Shown in pieces: positions 55,801-64,000 of a DNA stretch of 64,000 nucleotides. Origin of the DNA: Porites lobata (taxonomy: Eukaryota > Cnidaria > Anthozoa > Scleractinia > Poritidae). A model generated the notes under the pieces. That model was given only the letters and a program-made list of their open reading frames with translations. It made no database searches and was not told the origin of the DNA. A program made the translations under genes and the position numbers. Numbering within the stretch: position 1 is the stretch's first letter; every line of letters starts with the position of its first letter. Location of the stretch: positions 705,001 through 769,000 of the forward strand of contig CALNXK010000008.1 of NCBI GenBank assembly GCA_942486035.1. Reading direction: 5' to 3'.

Positions 55801-58800
55801 CGATTGCAGACTTGATAGCAGATTAGTCTGATAAAAGCTTAAGCTAAGCGAAGCTAATTGAGAACGAACGGCGCTTACTTCTCGAGCTTCGCAATTCTTG
55901 TAAATAACTTTACGAAAATTTCTGTTGAGCGAGACGACCCAAGTAAAAGCTCTGCCGTATTTTATTGACTTCTAATGAAGTACCGTTGAACTCATGCTGT
56001 TTGTCTAACAGACTTCTCGCGAAATCAACTTCTTTGCCCGAAAACATTAGCAACGTTTCCTCTTTCTGGAGACTTTCGGTCAAGTGTTAGGCAACCGCGA
56101 AATAGATGAAGTTTCACTGATGTTCATTTCTGAACATGCAAATACATGGGACGCAAAACAAATTTTGCAGATTTTGTTCTTTAAAAGTCAAATAAGTTTT
56201 TTTGTTATTCCTAAAGTTTGTTTTTCTTAATGTGTATTCCATTTCCTGAATCTTAAGCTTGAATACCTTGAGGAGATTTACGCTTGAGTGTGGGTTCATT
56301 TTCCAGAACACCAGCTGGTAATTGAGCCTCAGGGAAAACCATTGGAAAGAAAGTTCAGAGGAAGTCTAAAACATTCATTTTCTGTTAAGGCCAAGTTAAA
56401 GACGTTAAGTTTATTGTATTCCATCAGTTCTTAAATATAATTTTTGGCAACTAGAATACTTGTTCTGGCGACCAAAAATGAAAACTTGGGGGCCAGTTGG
56501 CCCCAAGATTTTTTTCTGAAAGTCGAGCCCCGTGCACTCCTTTAACAAAATTCCTGTCTTATGTTTAAACAGGCTTTGAAGGTGAAAAACATCGTCAGTT
56601 AGATTTATGGAGTGATGGCCATTCTCTGTTTTGAATAGATCACTACTGTCATCAAATATAAATTAATAACAAAAAATCGATTGTGGAACACAGGAGCTGT
56701 TATTCAAGAGTCGCTTCAAAATAATAGCTTAAAATAATAGCTCTGTATCTTTTAGAGTTAAAGAAAAATAAAAGTATTGTTCTTTTTTTCGGGGTATGTG
56801 CATTTGTTTTGCCTGCAACTGAGCTTATGAAATGTTCAAGTGATTATGTGCTACACAATCACTTGTAATTGTTGCTGTCTCGAGCTCAATCCATTCTTCA
56901 TTTCCTGTAGAATATTTTTCAGGGTTGTCACTAAGATTTCAAGTTGCCGGGTATTTGTTGATAGTAGCCGGAGAAGTCGCAAGCAGTCATCGAGTGCAAC
57001 TTCTACCGTTTTCCAAAAGGCGTTACCGCTCCCAAAAAGCAATCTTCATTAAGAGTACAGCTATCATACAGCTATTATGATGATCACGTCTGTATTAAAG
57101 AAAACTACAACATTCTGAGACACTAAAATAATAAGTTTTTACTGCAAATGAATTAACATGCGCTGTAAAATCAATTGTAAATCCTCATTTAGTTATACGT
57201 AACAACGAAACAACTGACGGAAAACAAAAGTAAACCTAATTTACCTAAAGAGAAGCAGAAAGAAGAAAAACGGACAATGAATGTACGAAAAAGCATCATA
57301 AACATAAGGTTACCATGGTTTGTTGCAAAATAAAAGTGTGATAAAGTTAACACAAGCGTAACGTACGAAAAATCGCGGGATAAAATATGGCAAAAATCAA
57401 CTGCACAACTGTTAACATTAGCGGTCTCGAATTTAGGAACGAAACATCACTTTAATAACATACGAAGAAACTGACCTACGGAAAAGCGTTTAAAAGACGG
57501 CTAATACTTTATAAACAATGCTGAGATGTCAAAACGAGACTCAGAGAGAAGAATGCAAAAAGCAATGCTAATGCTTAACTTCCCTTTTATATAACTTCTT
57601 CGAAGTAGAACTGAGAGGATATGATCATGACCTGCTGACAGTGATCGAACATTTCCCGTTGACCGTGCGTTATTTTATATACTCAGTACCTAAAGCATTA
57701 AGCTAAATGTAGACCTGGTCACTTAAATGTCAATTTATTAAACATAGCAATCAGTCAGAGTCTTCATCTTCAAAGCCTTCATCATAATCCTCATTTTCAT
57801 CAACATCAGTATCAGGGAGATTTAATGCTCGGATGAAGCCTTAACTTCTTCTGTGATGTCAACAGAGATCTGCTCAGGTCTTTCATTGTGAACAAAGAGT
57901 GCAGATTCCTTTGCCACTTCTTTGACATGTTCAACACAAGGCCGACACAATGGTTGAAACTAGCCGGACTTTTAACATCGACAAAGGTGACGGCAGCGAA
58001 AACGTCACTTTTATAATGAATTGGCGTTTTTTCCAACCTTGCACGTTTATTTCAATTCCGTCGCTGAAAATAGCTAATGTAGGCCAATTTCCCTGGAGTT
58101 GATTTCTTTGGAACCGCGCTCAAGTTTAGAAAGAGAAAGAAAAGTTTGTCGTCGCTTGTTTACGTCCTCCTTAAAACGTGAAACTAGGCATTTTCACGTC
58201 GCAGTCGTGCAGTAACGGCAAAGAAATGGACAAAAAAGAGTGATCACGTTAGCGCAAACTAGTTGTTCTGCTCAATAAACCTATTGCTTTTCTGACGTTC
58301 TCGTTGCCATCGCCGTTGTCGTTGCTAAAACTCCCTACTGACATTTCGCGAACGGAAAGTTTTCGCGCGTGTGTACTAGTACCAAATCTAAGTCAGATGT
58401 CTTTTTCCGACATTTCTTAGTTTTTGCACGCGAGTATTTCAAAATTACTTAAACCTGCTACAGATGAAACTTGCATTAAAAGTTGGATGGATAGTCTTTG
58501 TGTGTCAAAGGTGTGCTCCTTTGGTTTAATTTAACGACGAAAGTAGCCGGGGACCATGCTCTGAGTAGCCGGGGGAAGTCCCCGGCCCCCGGCCCTTAGT
58601 GACAACCCTGTTTTTATAAAATTTTCCATGAAAACTTTCGAAAAACTGTAAAAAACCCATAGATTTCATGTTTTTGTGGCATGTATAAATGCGTGTCTCC
58701 GCGATCAGTTTAACATGAGACAACGCGCTAATAAACAAACCTCACGTGATAAATTTTTTTTTGCTTTCAGTCTTAAGGCAGCTGAACATTGCTACGATGC

Positions 58801-59792
58801 ATTTCCTCCTTGCTAAGTGAAACCACAAGTTTGGAAATCAAACCATAGAAATGCATTGCTTAGCCAGTGAAAATCAGACTTATACAGGAACATGACTTTT
58901 TGGCATTGAGTCTTGAAAGTCATTAAAAGGCCAAGAACACCTACTGCTGAAAAATCTACTCGTGAAAACCCGCATAGAAAACATCCGATTTTTGTCATGG
59001 AGAATATTTTTGCAGGAAAGTACGGTATTCAAAGCACCAACGAAATGGCTTTTAAAAGGACTGTACCTATACGCGAGTTTTTGATTTCCCGCCATCAGAT
59101 TTGATGTGCCCACGCTATTGTCGTTCAGCGGATGCACGCACGCGCATGCAAAATGCCCTCCTGTTGTCACTGTGAGAAAGTTGACTGCACATGTATGTAA
59201 ACTAACCATGACAATGCCATATATGGCATGAAAGTAATAATGACATAATTATGATTGACATCAATGACAGAAAACATACAACTTTATGAGCTACTTGTGT
59301 CTTGTGACTAAAAATAGCCCTATTTGTAAAGAGCATTAGCTAACCTTCATCATGAACTTCTTTTGCAATCCTACGAACTTCTTCCTTATCAACATCAGTT
59401 ATGCAGGAGCAGTTGTACTGGTAACCACCATTGAGGAAAAAATACTTCCCAGTAATTACATTCTTTAAATCAGTAGGAAAATCACACAAAGGTGGTACAC
59501 TTTGAGTTGCTGGTCCACACAGCCTCAGTACAGCAACCTTAGTCAGTTTTGTTCTTTGGACAACTGCATTCACAAAATGGGTTGTACCAATGTTAACTCT
59601 AATAACGTACTGAGCAGGATTTGGTTGATATTCATTTGGAAGTTCCCTTAATGCTGATCGGATGGCACTGGTGACCCCTGATGTTACATCTGCAGTTGTT
59701 GGTACTTTTGCAGAGCATAATACTTCCTTCTTTCTCAGTATCACAGCATCAGTATTAGTTCCTCCGACATCCACTCCAATGCAAAGCCACAT
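40446..59792 (-). CDS. Hydantoinase/oxoprolinase-DUF917 fusion protein, 12 exons
   Basis: Exons in transcript order: 59792-59345, 52356-52077, 50881-50701, 50259-50191, 49026-48805, 47610-47485, 47171-46889, 46403-46100, 45746-45533, 41957-41674, 41315-41135, 40835-40446. Every junction uses GT/AG and the phases agree, giving 993 residues. Residues 1 to about 530 form an ATP-dependent hydantoinase/oxoprolinase A domain with phosphate loops DVGGTNTD (8-15) and DIGGTTTD (279-286) and the nucleotide motif LVGGGS (410-415). After a charged linker (about 538-595), a DUF917 domain starts with AIGAGIMGCGGGG (about 601-613) and continues to the C-terminus. DUF917 is linked to S-methyl-thiohydantoin desulfurase. 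Similar fusions are known to me from fungi and bacteria. The enzyme likely opens a cyclic amide or hydantoin-type substrate with ATP; the true substrate is unknown. The start is ATG 59792, since an acceptor-like TTTAG just upstream suggests a 5' leader intron. Confidence 0.85.
41135..41315 (-). CDS. Hydantoinase/DUF917 gene, exon 11
   Basis: Encodes the segment from CMAGLSFIVNW to SLSRTRRLGNAVLRARHNK. It was placed by phase: exon 10 leaves phase 2 and exon 12 needs phase 0, which this exon supplies. Confidence 0.8.
41674..41957 (-). CDS. Hydantoinase/DUF917 gene, exon 10
   Basis: Encodes LPSTKKLVALVCAEIGGANS and PIVDADGMGRAFPELQMF, core DUF917 motifs. Donor GG|GTAGGT, phase 2. Confidence 0.85.
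42089..42647. mobile_element. 559-bp TA-flanked MITE in intron 9
   Basis: GAGAGTTTTAGATCCGAGTT plus TACCGC at the left is mirrored by GCGGTAAACTCGGATC plus TAAAACTCTC at the right, and the similarity continues into the 'ctctaaccgc/gcggttagag' block. TA flanks both ends. No coding. Confidence 0.85.
43047..43828. mobile_element. Foldback element with ~140-bp arms
   Basis: The left arm (43047 to about 43190, starting GCCCAAGCTCGGTGCATAAA) is nearly the reverse complement of the right arm (about 43685-43828). The loop is roughly 490 bp with no recognisable gene. It lies in intron 9 of the hydantoinase gene. Confidence 0.85.
45005..45424 (+). mobile_element. tRNA-derived SINE-like unit flanked by direct repeats
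   Basis: 45154-45240 holds an A-box-like GTGGCGCAATCGG and a B-box-like GGTTCAAACCC, 55-60 bases apart, as in tRNA-derived SINEs. The ends cannot pair into an acceptor stem, so it is not a functional tRNA. Diverged direct copies of about 125 bp flank it (45005-45130 and 45298-45424; shared gaagtgatctc-agatatc, cttgc-cgcccaat-ttgtc). It may be a composite SINE. Confidence 0.55.
45533..45746 (-). CDS. Hydantoinase/DUF917 gene, exon 9
   Basis: Encodes LGSNPQLTGKVGVPCFMGAP and a helical SSLEAAAAIAF segment of DUF917. Acceptor TTGCAG, donor GAG|GTAAAT. Confidence 0.85.
46100..46403 (-). CDS. Hydantoinase/DUF917 gene, exon 8 (domain junction)
   Basis: Carries the inter-domain linker (Ser/Pro/Glu-rich) and the start of DUF917 with the Gly-rich loop. 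Acceptor TTCTTTTCAG, donor ACAG|GTGAGA, phase 1 to 2. Confidence 0.85.
46889..47171 (-). CDS. Hydantoinase/DUF917 gene, exon 7
   Basis: Encodes VANAVGAALSKVSGTFDQVV, then a charged helix and EVPLAYLPGNAVRYFLKVVG, closing the hydantoinase part. Donor CAAG|GTACAA, phase 1. Confidence 0.85.
47485..47610 (-). CDS. Hydantoinase/DUF917 gene, exon 6
   Basis: Encodes ISGEEQPVILVGGGSILVDV and the SDVLCPKHYQ segment. Acceptor AACAG, donor CAG|GTACC, both phase 0. Confidence 0.85.
48248..48539. mobile_element. 292-bp MITE with 12-bp direct flanks
   Basis: Inner ends CCTGCGTGCAGACGA and TCGTCTGCATGCAGG are inverted. GGAACAGACTAG occurs exactly at 48236-48247 and 48540-48551, consistent with a long target duplication. 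It lies in intron 5 of the hydantoinase gene. Confidence 0.7.
48805..49026 (-). CDS. Hydantoinase/DUF917 gene, exon 5
   Basis: Encodes EGVTVGPTSVGYKLTSDALV followed by FGGNTMTSTDVAVASG and a charged helix. The acceptor TATAG lies at the edge of a 21-bp minisatellite. Donor AAG|GTATTG. Confidence 0.85.
49027..49125. repeat. 21-bp minisatellite beside exon 5
   Basis: About four and a half copies of a(c/t)agtatggg(t/a)(t/c)aatgtagca. The first unit contributes the CTGTATAG acceptor of exon 5 on the minus strand. Confidence 0.9.
49265..49564. mobile_element. 300-bp TA-flanked MITE
   Basis: Left CCGTAAAATTCCGAAAATAA, right TTATTTTCAGAATTTTATGG, TA on both sides. The interior repeats ggggcttat-tttgga blocks. 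Known to me as a common coral repeat type. Confidence 0.8.
50191..50259 (-). CDS. Hydantoinase/DUF917 gene, exon 4 (weak donor)
   Basis: Encodes IGGVNTNFRMPDVLSVGLGG plus GSI. The acceptor TGTAG is good, but the only donor that keeps frame is ATA|GTGCAA, a poor consensus. A longer exon would hit a stop or the wrong phase. Confidence 0.75.
50361..50420 (-). pseudogene. Decayed partial copy of exon 4
   Basis: aggcattgggaggctggttgg..gttcacactgctgatttacattcatcag parallels 50226-50285, covering the acceptor side of exon 4. It no longer encodes the FRMPD motif. Confidence 0.6.
50701..50881 (-). CDS. Hydantoinase/DUF917 gene, exon 3
   Basis: Encodes AEQTRHLPVFTFASGPTNSM and the second phosphate loop VIDIGGTTTDVGVLKGG. 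Acceptor CTAG, donor AAG|GTGAAC, phase 2 to 0. Confidence 0.85.
51471..51545. repeat. AT-rich paired hairpins
   Basis: TTAGGAGATTAAAAT and ATTTTAATCTCCTAA form one near-perfect hairpin. A second, AATTCTTATAAT/ATTATAAGAATT, follows after about 25 bases. Confidence 0.8.
52077..52356 (-). CDS. Hydantoinase/DUF917 gene, exon 2
   Basis: Encodes IKNIVIAGVFSPASGRQELQ through YLTQNDGTII. Acceptor ATTAG, donor AAG|GTAATT, phase 1 to phase 2. Confidence 0.85.
52851..53457. mobile_element. 607-bp MITE with GATTAC target duplication
   Basis: Ends AGTAGTGGGGGAGGGACC and GGTCCCTTCCCCACTACT are inverted, as are GGTTTTTTGTGGATTTAATT and its partner near 53410-53430. GATTAC flanks both ends (52845-52850, 53458-53463). 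The right half holds tandem units (53220-53400). Confidence 0.85.
53220..53400. repeat. Tandem units of about 60 bp with CRE-like palindromes
   Basis: Three units of aaactatgacatcatcc-atctt...tgacgtca(t/c)...gcattaattta. Each carries TGACATCA and TGACGTCA or TGATGTCA. Confidence 0.85.
55370..56545. repeat. Dispersed repeat with tggcgacca/ggggccagttggcccc ends
   Basis: Left end ctggtcgccaacctggccccc and right end gggggccagttggcccc with tctggcgaccaaaaa form inverted, diverged ends. A CTAACG-rich tract lies at 55520-55620. No coding. Confidence 0.45.
56920..58610. mobile_element. 1.69-kb hAT-like element
   Basis: Perfect 16-bp inverted ends CAGGGTTGTCACTAAG and CTTAGTGACAACCCTG. A second inner pair carries GTAGCCGG(G). 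The flanks are T-rich, so the duplication is ambiguous. A minus-strand relic at about 58036-57750 reads HYKSDVFAAVTFVDVKSP and later an Asp/Glu-rich end (DENEDYDEGFEDEDSD then stop). I cannot assign it to a known transposase. Confidence 0.75.
59345..59792 (-). CDS. Hydantoinase/DUF917 gene, exon 1
   Basis: Starts MWLCIGVDVGGTNTDAVI. It includes the hydantoinase-A N-terminal segment with RVNIGTTHFVNAVVQR. The donor is GAAG|GTTAGC, phase 1. Intron 1 is 7 kb and packed with transposons. Confidence 0.85.
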
Positions 59793-60940
59793 GGTATCTA
59801 AATCCACATGATCACTATCTTATTAAATTGAAACAACCTTTAGCTGAAGCTGACCTCTTCACTTTAAAGGGCAGGATTGAAGAACGTCTAATCAGAATCT
59901 TACCTCGATTATGATATTAATATTCTTTCTCTGGTCTCTTAATAAGTATAAGCTTAAGTTACTGTGGATCAAGTGGATCAAATATTGCGACTTCACACAC
60001 GAAACTTTCGGTACCTGGTACGGAAAACATCCGGAAAAATTCGCCTACATTTCAAGACAAAAACGTGACATCATGATAGACCACTGTTAAACGATCGATT
60101 GGACAGGATTGACAAACTGGTTGACCCTCGGTCATGCATATAAAGTATTCAAGTTGAGGTGACATGAGGCCCGGCACGTCCGACATTTTCAAGCATGTAC
60201 ATGGAGGGAGGTCTGGAACCGAACGAGTCTTTGCAACCAACACCGCGGGACACACCGCGGGCGTCCGTTGCACCGTCCCCTCAATTGCAAACCGGACGGA
60301 ACCGGACGCCTGGAGTTCACACTGCGACATCTTGAAAGGAGGGACCCCGGCCCCCCGGGGGAAAGACCTGGACACGGGTTATCAAAAGAAGTTTTTAAAG
60401 GAAATACCTCCCCTTCAAACCCCTCCCCACCTTAACCTTAAACCTTTGCCCACCCATAGATTTCACGGGTGTAATGTCTCTTTTGGTCACGGGTGTATTG
60501 TGTCTTTTGGTCCATAACTTTCAAAACAACTGCTCCACAGAACAGAATGCCAGAATGACAGAATGTCACTGCGTAACGCAAAAGAGTATCGAAGTATGAC
60601 CGCACAATAAATGTCACAAAATCTACCTGAGCGGTCCCTTCGGGATTTTCTGTCGTTACGTCATCCTAACCATTTCCTACTTACGGGCGCAAACAATAGA
60701 GACGTCATCATTACCTACCGATTCCTCGCGGCCCCAGTTCGAGCAAATCGAGATTTTTTCTAGTATACTGACTGTATATTTGAACTGTAAGTACTGTCCT
60801 TAATATACGGGCGAGTTACTAGGGTGCCTCCTCTGATAACTGAGATAGTACGCGCGTTCTGATTGGTTAAAAACCTATGGTTTATTGTGCCGGTAAACTC
60901 ATAGAAAACTTAAAGTTATTTTATAAAAGCAATAGACCAC
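59793..60940. other. 5' flank of hydantoinase gene
   Basis: No exon supported. 60170-60380 is GC- and CpG-rich with repeated cggac/ccgcggg words and could be part of a promoter or a repeat. A two-unit 26-bp direct repeat (cacgggtgtaatgtctctttt) is at 60466-60515. Confidence 0.35.
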
Positions 60941-60946
60941 ACTGCT

Positions 60947-61102
60947 CTATGGGTTTACTGGCGTGATAACCCACTTGGAATGCTGGGAGAACACTCGCTC
61001 GAAAAGCTTTTAAATCACTCGCCTTCGGCTCGTGTTTCACAAGCTTTTCTCGTGTTCTCCCAACATCCCGCGTGGGTTATCACGCCGTTAAACCCATAGA
61101 AA
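60947..61102. repeat. Foldback repeat of about 155 bp
   Basis: ctatgggtttactggcgtga-taacccac at the left mirrors gtgggttatcacgccgttaa-acccatag at the right, with agaacactcg/cgtgttctccc inside. A left-arm fragment recurs at 62806-62880. Confidence 0.8.
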
Positions 61103-61128
61103 GTGCGGTCTGTTGCTTATTCCACTTT

Positions 61129-61312
61129 CCCGCGATAAATTTTGGAAATCAAAAGTGTCATTTGACAAATCAAACGCGTCAAATTTTAGAAATCAAACGC
61201 GTCAAATTCTGGAAATCAAAAATGCATTTGAGAAATCAAACGCGACAAACTTTGAAAATCAAAACTGTTATTGGAGAAATCAAACGCGACAAATTTAAAA
61301 TCAAAATGACAC
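61129..61312 (+). repeat. Tandem array of ~24-bp units
   Basis: About seven imperfect units of the type aaatcaaacgcg(t/a)caaa-tttgga. Confidence 0.85.
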
Positions 61313-61546
61313 AATAAAAACGAAAAGGATTTTTCCTTTTAATCATAGACAAGATATCAAAATCATAGAAGACAAGAAAAGAATCAGACATAGTAAATTT
61401 TATTTGTGATACTCCTCGAACACGTAGTAAAGCACGATTTCAAGATGGCGCCACCGGAAGAAACGCAATAGCATTTTGTGACGGGGAAAAGCCAGGGAAG
61501 GCGGGGGAATCAATGTATTTTTGGTTACTTAATTTTCGTTGTTATA

Positions 61547-62586
61547 CAGTCAAACCTGTATTTAAGGGTCACCCGCGGGCAATGGCCAAGTGACCACTTA
61601 ATAAAGGTTGACCGCTTAATACAGGTGTCGTAAAATTCAAGGGTTAAGTGGGAATGACATTTTGTTTGACACCGGATTATCCTTTGTATTTTTAGATTAA
61701 AAACACTCGCGCGGCGATATGAAAAAACAGTAACTATGAAAATACAAACAAAACAGAAACCAAGCGGAGTAAACGTAGTGCACTTGTTCATCCAAAACTT
61801 TACGTGGAGGGTCCCCAATAGGGTTTTTCTATCCCGTAATCCCGACCCAAAATTTCGGGCAATCCCGTAATCCCAAGGGTTACTTTTGGCATCCCACCTC
61901 CCGCGCATACTTTCAATCCCGAATCTCGCCCCGATTTCGCTTTAAAATCCCGAATCCCGAGCTTCAAATAAGGGAAATCCCGCAACCCGAAAAACTTATT
62001 GGAGACCCTCTACGTGAGGTCTTTTGTGCCTCAGATACTCACTCTGAAACCACTTGTACAGTACTCAGTTATGTTAGTTAGGAACCGGCAATAACACTTG
62101 TACAGTTAAGTTATATTCAAATTGAGGAGAATATCACATATTATCGTCTTTTTGTAATGAAAAAGTCCGCATAGTCGGTGGTTCGCTCTAGGAATTGAAA
62201 AAGTCTGAAATACGAGACTGACCCTTAGGAGTTTTCAACTGTATGCTGTGAAGCAAATCATTTACTTTGCATAATGCCAATGAAAGTTCTTGAACTGTTC
62301 AGACAGTTGATTTCGAGACATTTGTGGAAACAAGTTACACTTGTGATTTTAAAATACTTGACTCCCAGAATTTATTTTTTGTAAAAAAGTGACCGTTCAA
62401 TACAGGTGAAAACAATAAAATCAGCACTTTGGGACCTTAGAAAGGGTGATCGCGTCCGCTTAATAGAGGTGACCGTTTAATGGAGGTCAAGTTTACAGTA
62501 AATAATGGAAGCGATTTCCGGGCCTTTGACGGGTGACCGCTTAATAGAGGATAACCGTACAGGGCCGCTTAATACAGGTGTGACTG
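61547..62586. mobile_element. 1.04-kb TA-flanked TIR element
   Basis: CAGTCAAACCTGTATTTAAGG at the left and CCGCTTAATACAGGTGTGACTG at the right are inverted. TA flanks both ends. Inner 'gaccgcttaat(a)agaggt' words are iterated near both ends (61580-61625 and 62390-62560). No transposase. Confidence 0.8.
61807..62010. mobile_element. 204-bp MITE nested in the TA element
   Basis: Ends GAGGGTCCCCAATAGGGTTTTTC and its inverted partner near 61988-62010, flanked by TACGTG (61801-61806 and 62011-62016). The interior repeats 'aatcccg' many times. Confidence 0.85.
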
Positions 62587-62589
62587 TAG

Positions 62590-62691
62590 TTTTAAGTTTG
62601 AGGGCCTCTAGTTATTCACTTGAAGTGCTGTCCCGTGTTACCCTCGTTAAATAAAGTGGATCATTATTATTATTATTATTATTATTATTAG
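62590..62691 (+). mobile_element. LINE 3' end with (ATT)n tail
   Basis: cgtgttaccctcgttaaataaagtgg followed by nine ATT units, the usual 3' terminus of CR1-like LINEs. 5'-truncated. Confidence 0.55.
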
Positions 62692-63381
62692 GCTTATACT
62701 CCCCCCCGGTCCCACTTTGTCCGAGACCTGCCCTTGGGAAAAGTAAACGAAATTTCAAGTTCTATTTTTATTACCTCCAGAAATGAGCCATTTCCGGTTT
62801 AAGCTTTCTATGGGTTTACCGACGTGATAACCCACTTGGAATGTTGGGACAACACTTGTAAATTGACTCGCCTTCGGCTTTTTGCAAGCTCTCCTGTTTG
62901 GCGGCTTGTATTATGACTTTTGTCATTTTTAAAAACCACTTTTGATATAGATGATATTTTATGTACAATGTTTATCTTTCCCCCGCTAAAAATCGTTAAA
63001 TTTTGCTGGCTTACTTTTTCGTAGAGAGAAAAAAAAAGGATATCAACTACAACCCTTGCACTGGATTCAACCACCCACCAATCAGCTGCGCGCGCTCGTC
63101 GATTACTCCGCTGTGCAAGATTTGATTGTGAATTTCACTCATCCGGGAACCTCGCCACGGCAAAAGTTTGTGGAATTTCCTTCAAACTCTCGATGGATGT
63201 AATGCATTATATTTAACTTCATTATCCTGTGGTTTACCTGCATGTTTGCTTGTTTTATGGATAAAGCGTCGTGGACTCGTCGTTGGAGTTTACTAAAATC
63301 AATGGGTATGGTTATCTAGCAGCGGTTTGTTGATGATTTTGTGGCAATTAGCAGGTTCTCGTTCCGTCATGCATGTAGTAG

Positions 63382-64000
63382 ATGGCTAGTGGTGTTGCCA
63401 AGCTCAAACCACTGTCATCAGTGATCACTGAGCCTGATGAAGTCCTTGTACAAAATATGGAAGAAAATGAAGTGCTAGCTGGACTAGCCAAAAGCAGTGA
63501 TTCCGCAAGGAAAACTGATATTTTGGACGAGCTGCGTGCAAATGCGCGGCGAAATGGTGGTCGATTACAATTTGTTGATCGTCTTTCTCTGTTTCGCGTT
63601 TTACAAGAAGCACTTGCCGACCCAAACTCAAACACAAGACTGCGTTGTACGGAGTTTCTGTGCGAAATCATTCCAGAATTTGGGAACGATTTGGATGATT
63701 GTATGACTCTTGTTCTTCCTCAACTCGTTTCTAACATCGGAGACAACCAGGTGTCGGTAAAGAAATCTGCGATTCAGACACTGCATGTATACATGAAACA
63801 TTCTTCGCAGGTCAGTGCAGTTTTGAACGCTATAATCGATCATGGTCTTGAGAGTGACGATAGAAGAACAAGAACGGAAAGTCTAGTTGCGTTGCCCATC
63901 CTTATAATGCCAAACTTGGCGCATGAAGATTTGTTTACATTGACAAAGGCGCTTGTCGGTAGGTTGGAAAATTCATCGAGACCCGAAAGCTCGCCTGCTG
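63382..64000 (+). CDS. TOGARAM1: TOGARAM1/crescerin-like TOG-domain protein, N-terminus (partial)
   Basis: The first 206 residues of a protein that runs past the window edge. An in-frame TAG directly before ATG 63382 fixes the start. After about 60 variable residues (MASGVAKLKPLSSVITEPDE), HEAT-like helices appear: LFRVLQEALADPNSNTRLRC, CMTLVLPQLVSNIGDNQVSV, KKSAIQTLHVYMKHS, and ALPILIMPNLAHEDLFTLTK. Their order and wording match the first TOG domain of TOGARAM1 (crescerin, FAM179B), which binds tubulin and supports ciliary axoneme growth. Vertebrate proteins have four TOG arrays; only the first can be seen here. The gene diverges from the hydantoinase gene with 3.6 kb between starts. CLASP/XMAP215-type TOG proteins are less similar. 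Confidence 0.8.
   Translation, partial: MASGVAKLKPLSSVITEPDEVLVQNMEENEVLAGLAKSSDSARKTDILDELRANARRNGGRLQFVDRLSLFRVLQEALADPNSNTRLRCTEFLCEIIPEFGNDLDDCMTLVLPQLVSNIGDNQVSVKKSAIQTLHVYMKHSSQVSAVLNAIIDHGLESDDRRTRTESLVALPILIMPNLAHEDLFTLTKALVGRLENSSRPESSPA

Noticed and set aside
60164..60517. 117-codon open frame in GC-rich DNA
   Set aside because: High GC lowers stop frequency, and no domain or splice pattern supports coding.
1..64000. CRISPR array, bacterial operon or prophage
   Set aside because: No regular short repeats with unique spacers and no dense coding; split genes with GT/AG introns show animal DNA.

Overview
This window looks like nuclear DNA from a cnidarian, most likely a stony coral or close relative. 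It is AT-rich, has intron-containing animal genes, and is crowded with short non-autonomous transposons of types I know from coral and anemone genomes. The taxon call rests on gene content and repeat style, not on a database search.

Genes, left to right. A C2H2 zinc-finger gene (+, 774-1685). A secreted GH5-like glycoside hydrolase (-), with its catalytic exon at 2379-3430 and a signal-peptide exon, joined by inference, at 8150-8237. A FAST-kinase/octotricopeptide-like helical-repeat gene (+, 30229-31935). A two-exon gene (+, 35492-35851 and 38263-38643) for a protein of the BK-channel beta-subunit/TipE type. A 12-exon gene (-, 59792 to 40446) encoding about 993 residues that fuse an ATP-dependent hydantoinase/oxoprolinase-type domain to a DUF917 domain. 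At the right edge, the 5' end of a TOGARAM1/crescerin-like ciliary TOG-domain gene (+, from 63382), divergent from the hydantoinase gene. All 11 introns of the hydantoinase gene and the single channel-subunit intron keep the reading frame at GT/AG sites.

The rest is mainly mobile and repetitive DNA. The clearest piece is a 4.29-kb TTAA-flanked element with terminal inverted repeats of about 1 kb (18660-22953), which has split a satellite of about 147-bp units (18000-18660 and 22954-23085). Other well-bounded elements are: a 770-bp element that splits a decayed LINE (5056-5825); a C-rich TIR element (12081-12884); TA-flanked MITEs at 23435, 42089, 49265 and 61547; a 607-bp MITE carrying CRE-like palindromes (52851-53457); a MITE with 12-bp flanking repeats (48248-48539); and a hAT-like element (56920-58610). 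A decayed mobile-element gene at 14330-15128 resembles an OTU/C76-like cysteine protease.

The genes do not form an evident pathway. Their adjacency is ordinary animal gene order, and most introns and spacers hold nested transposon remains. Regions 9.8-11.4, 15.6-17.6, 23.7-26.9, 27.1-30.2 and 32.1-35.4 kb show no gene I can support.
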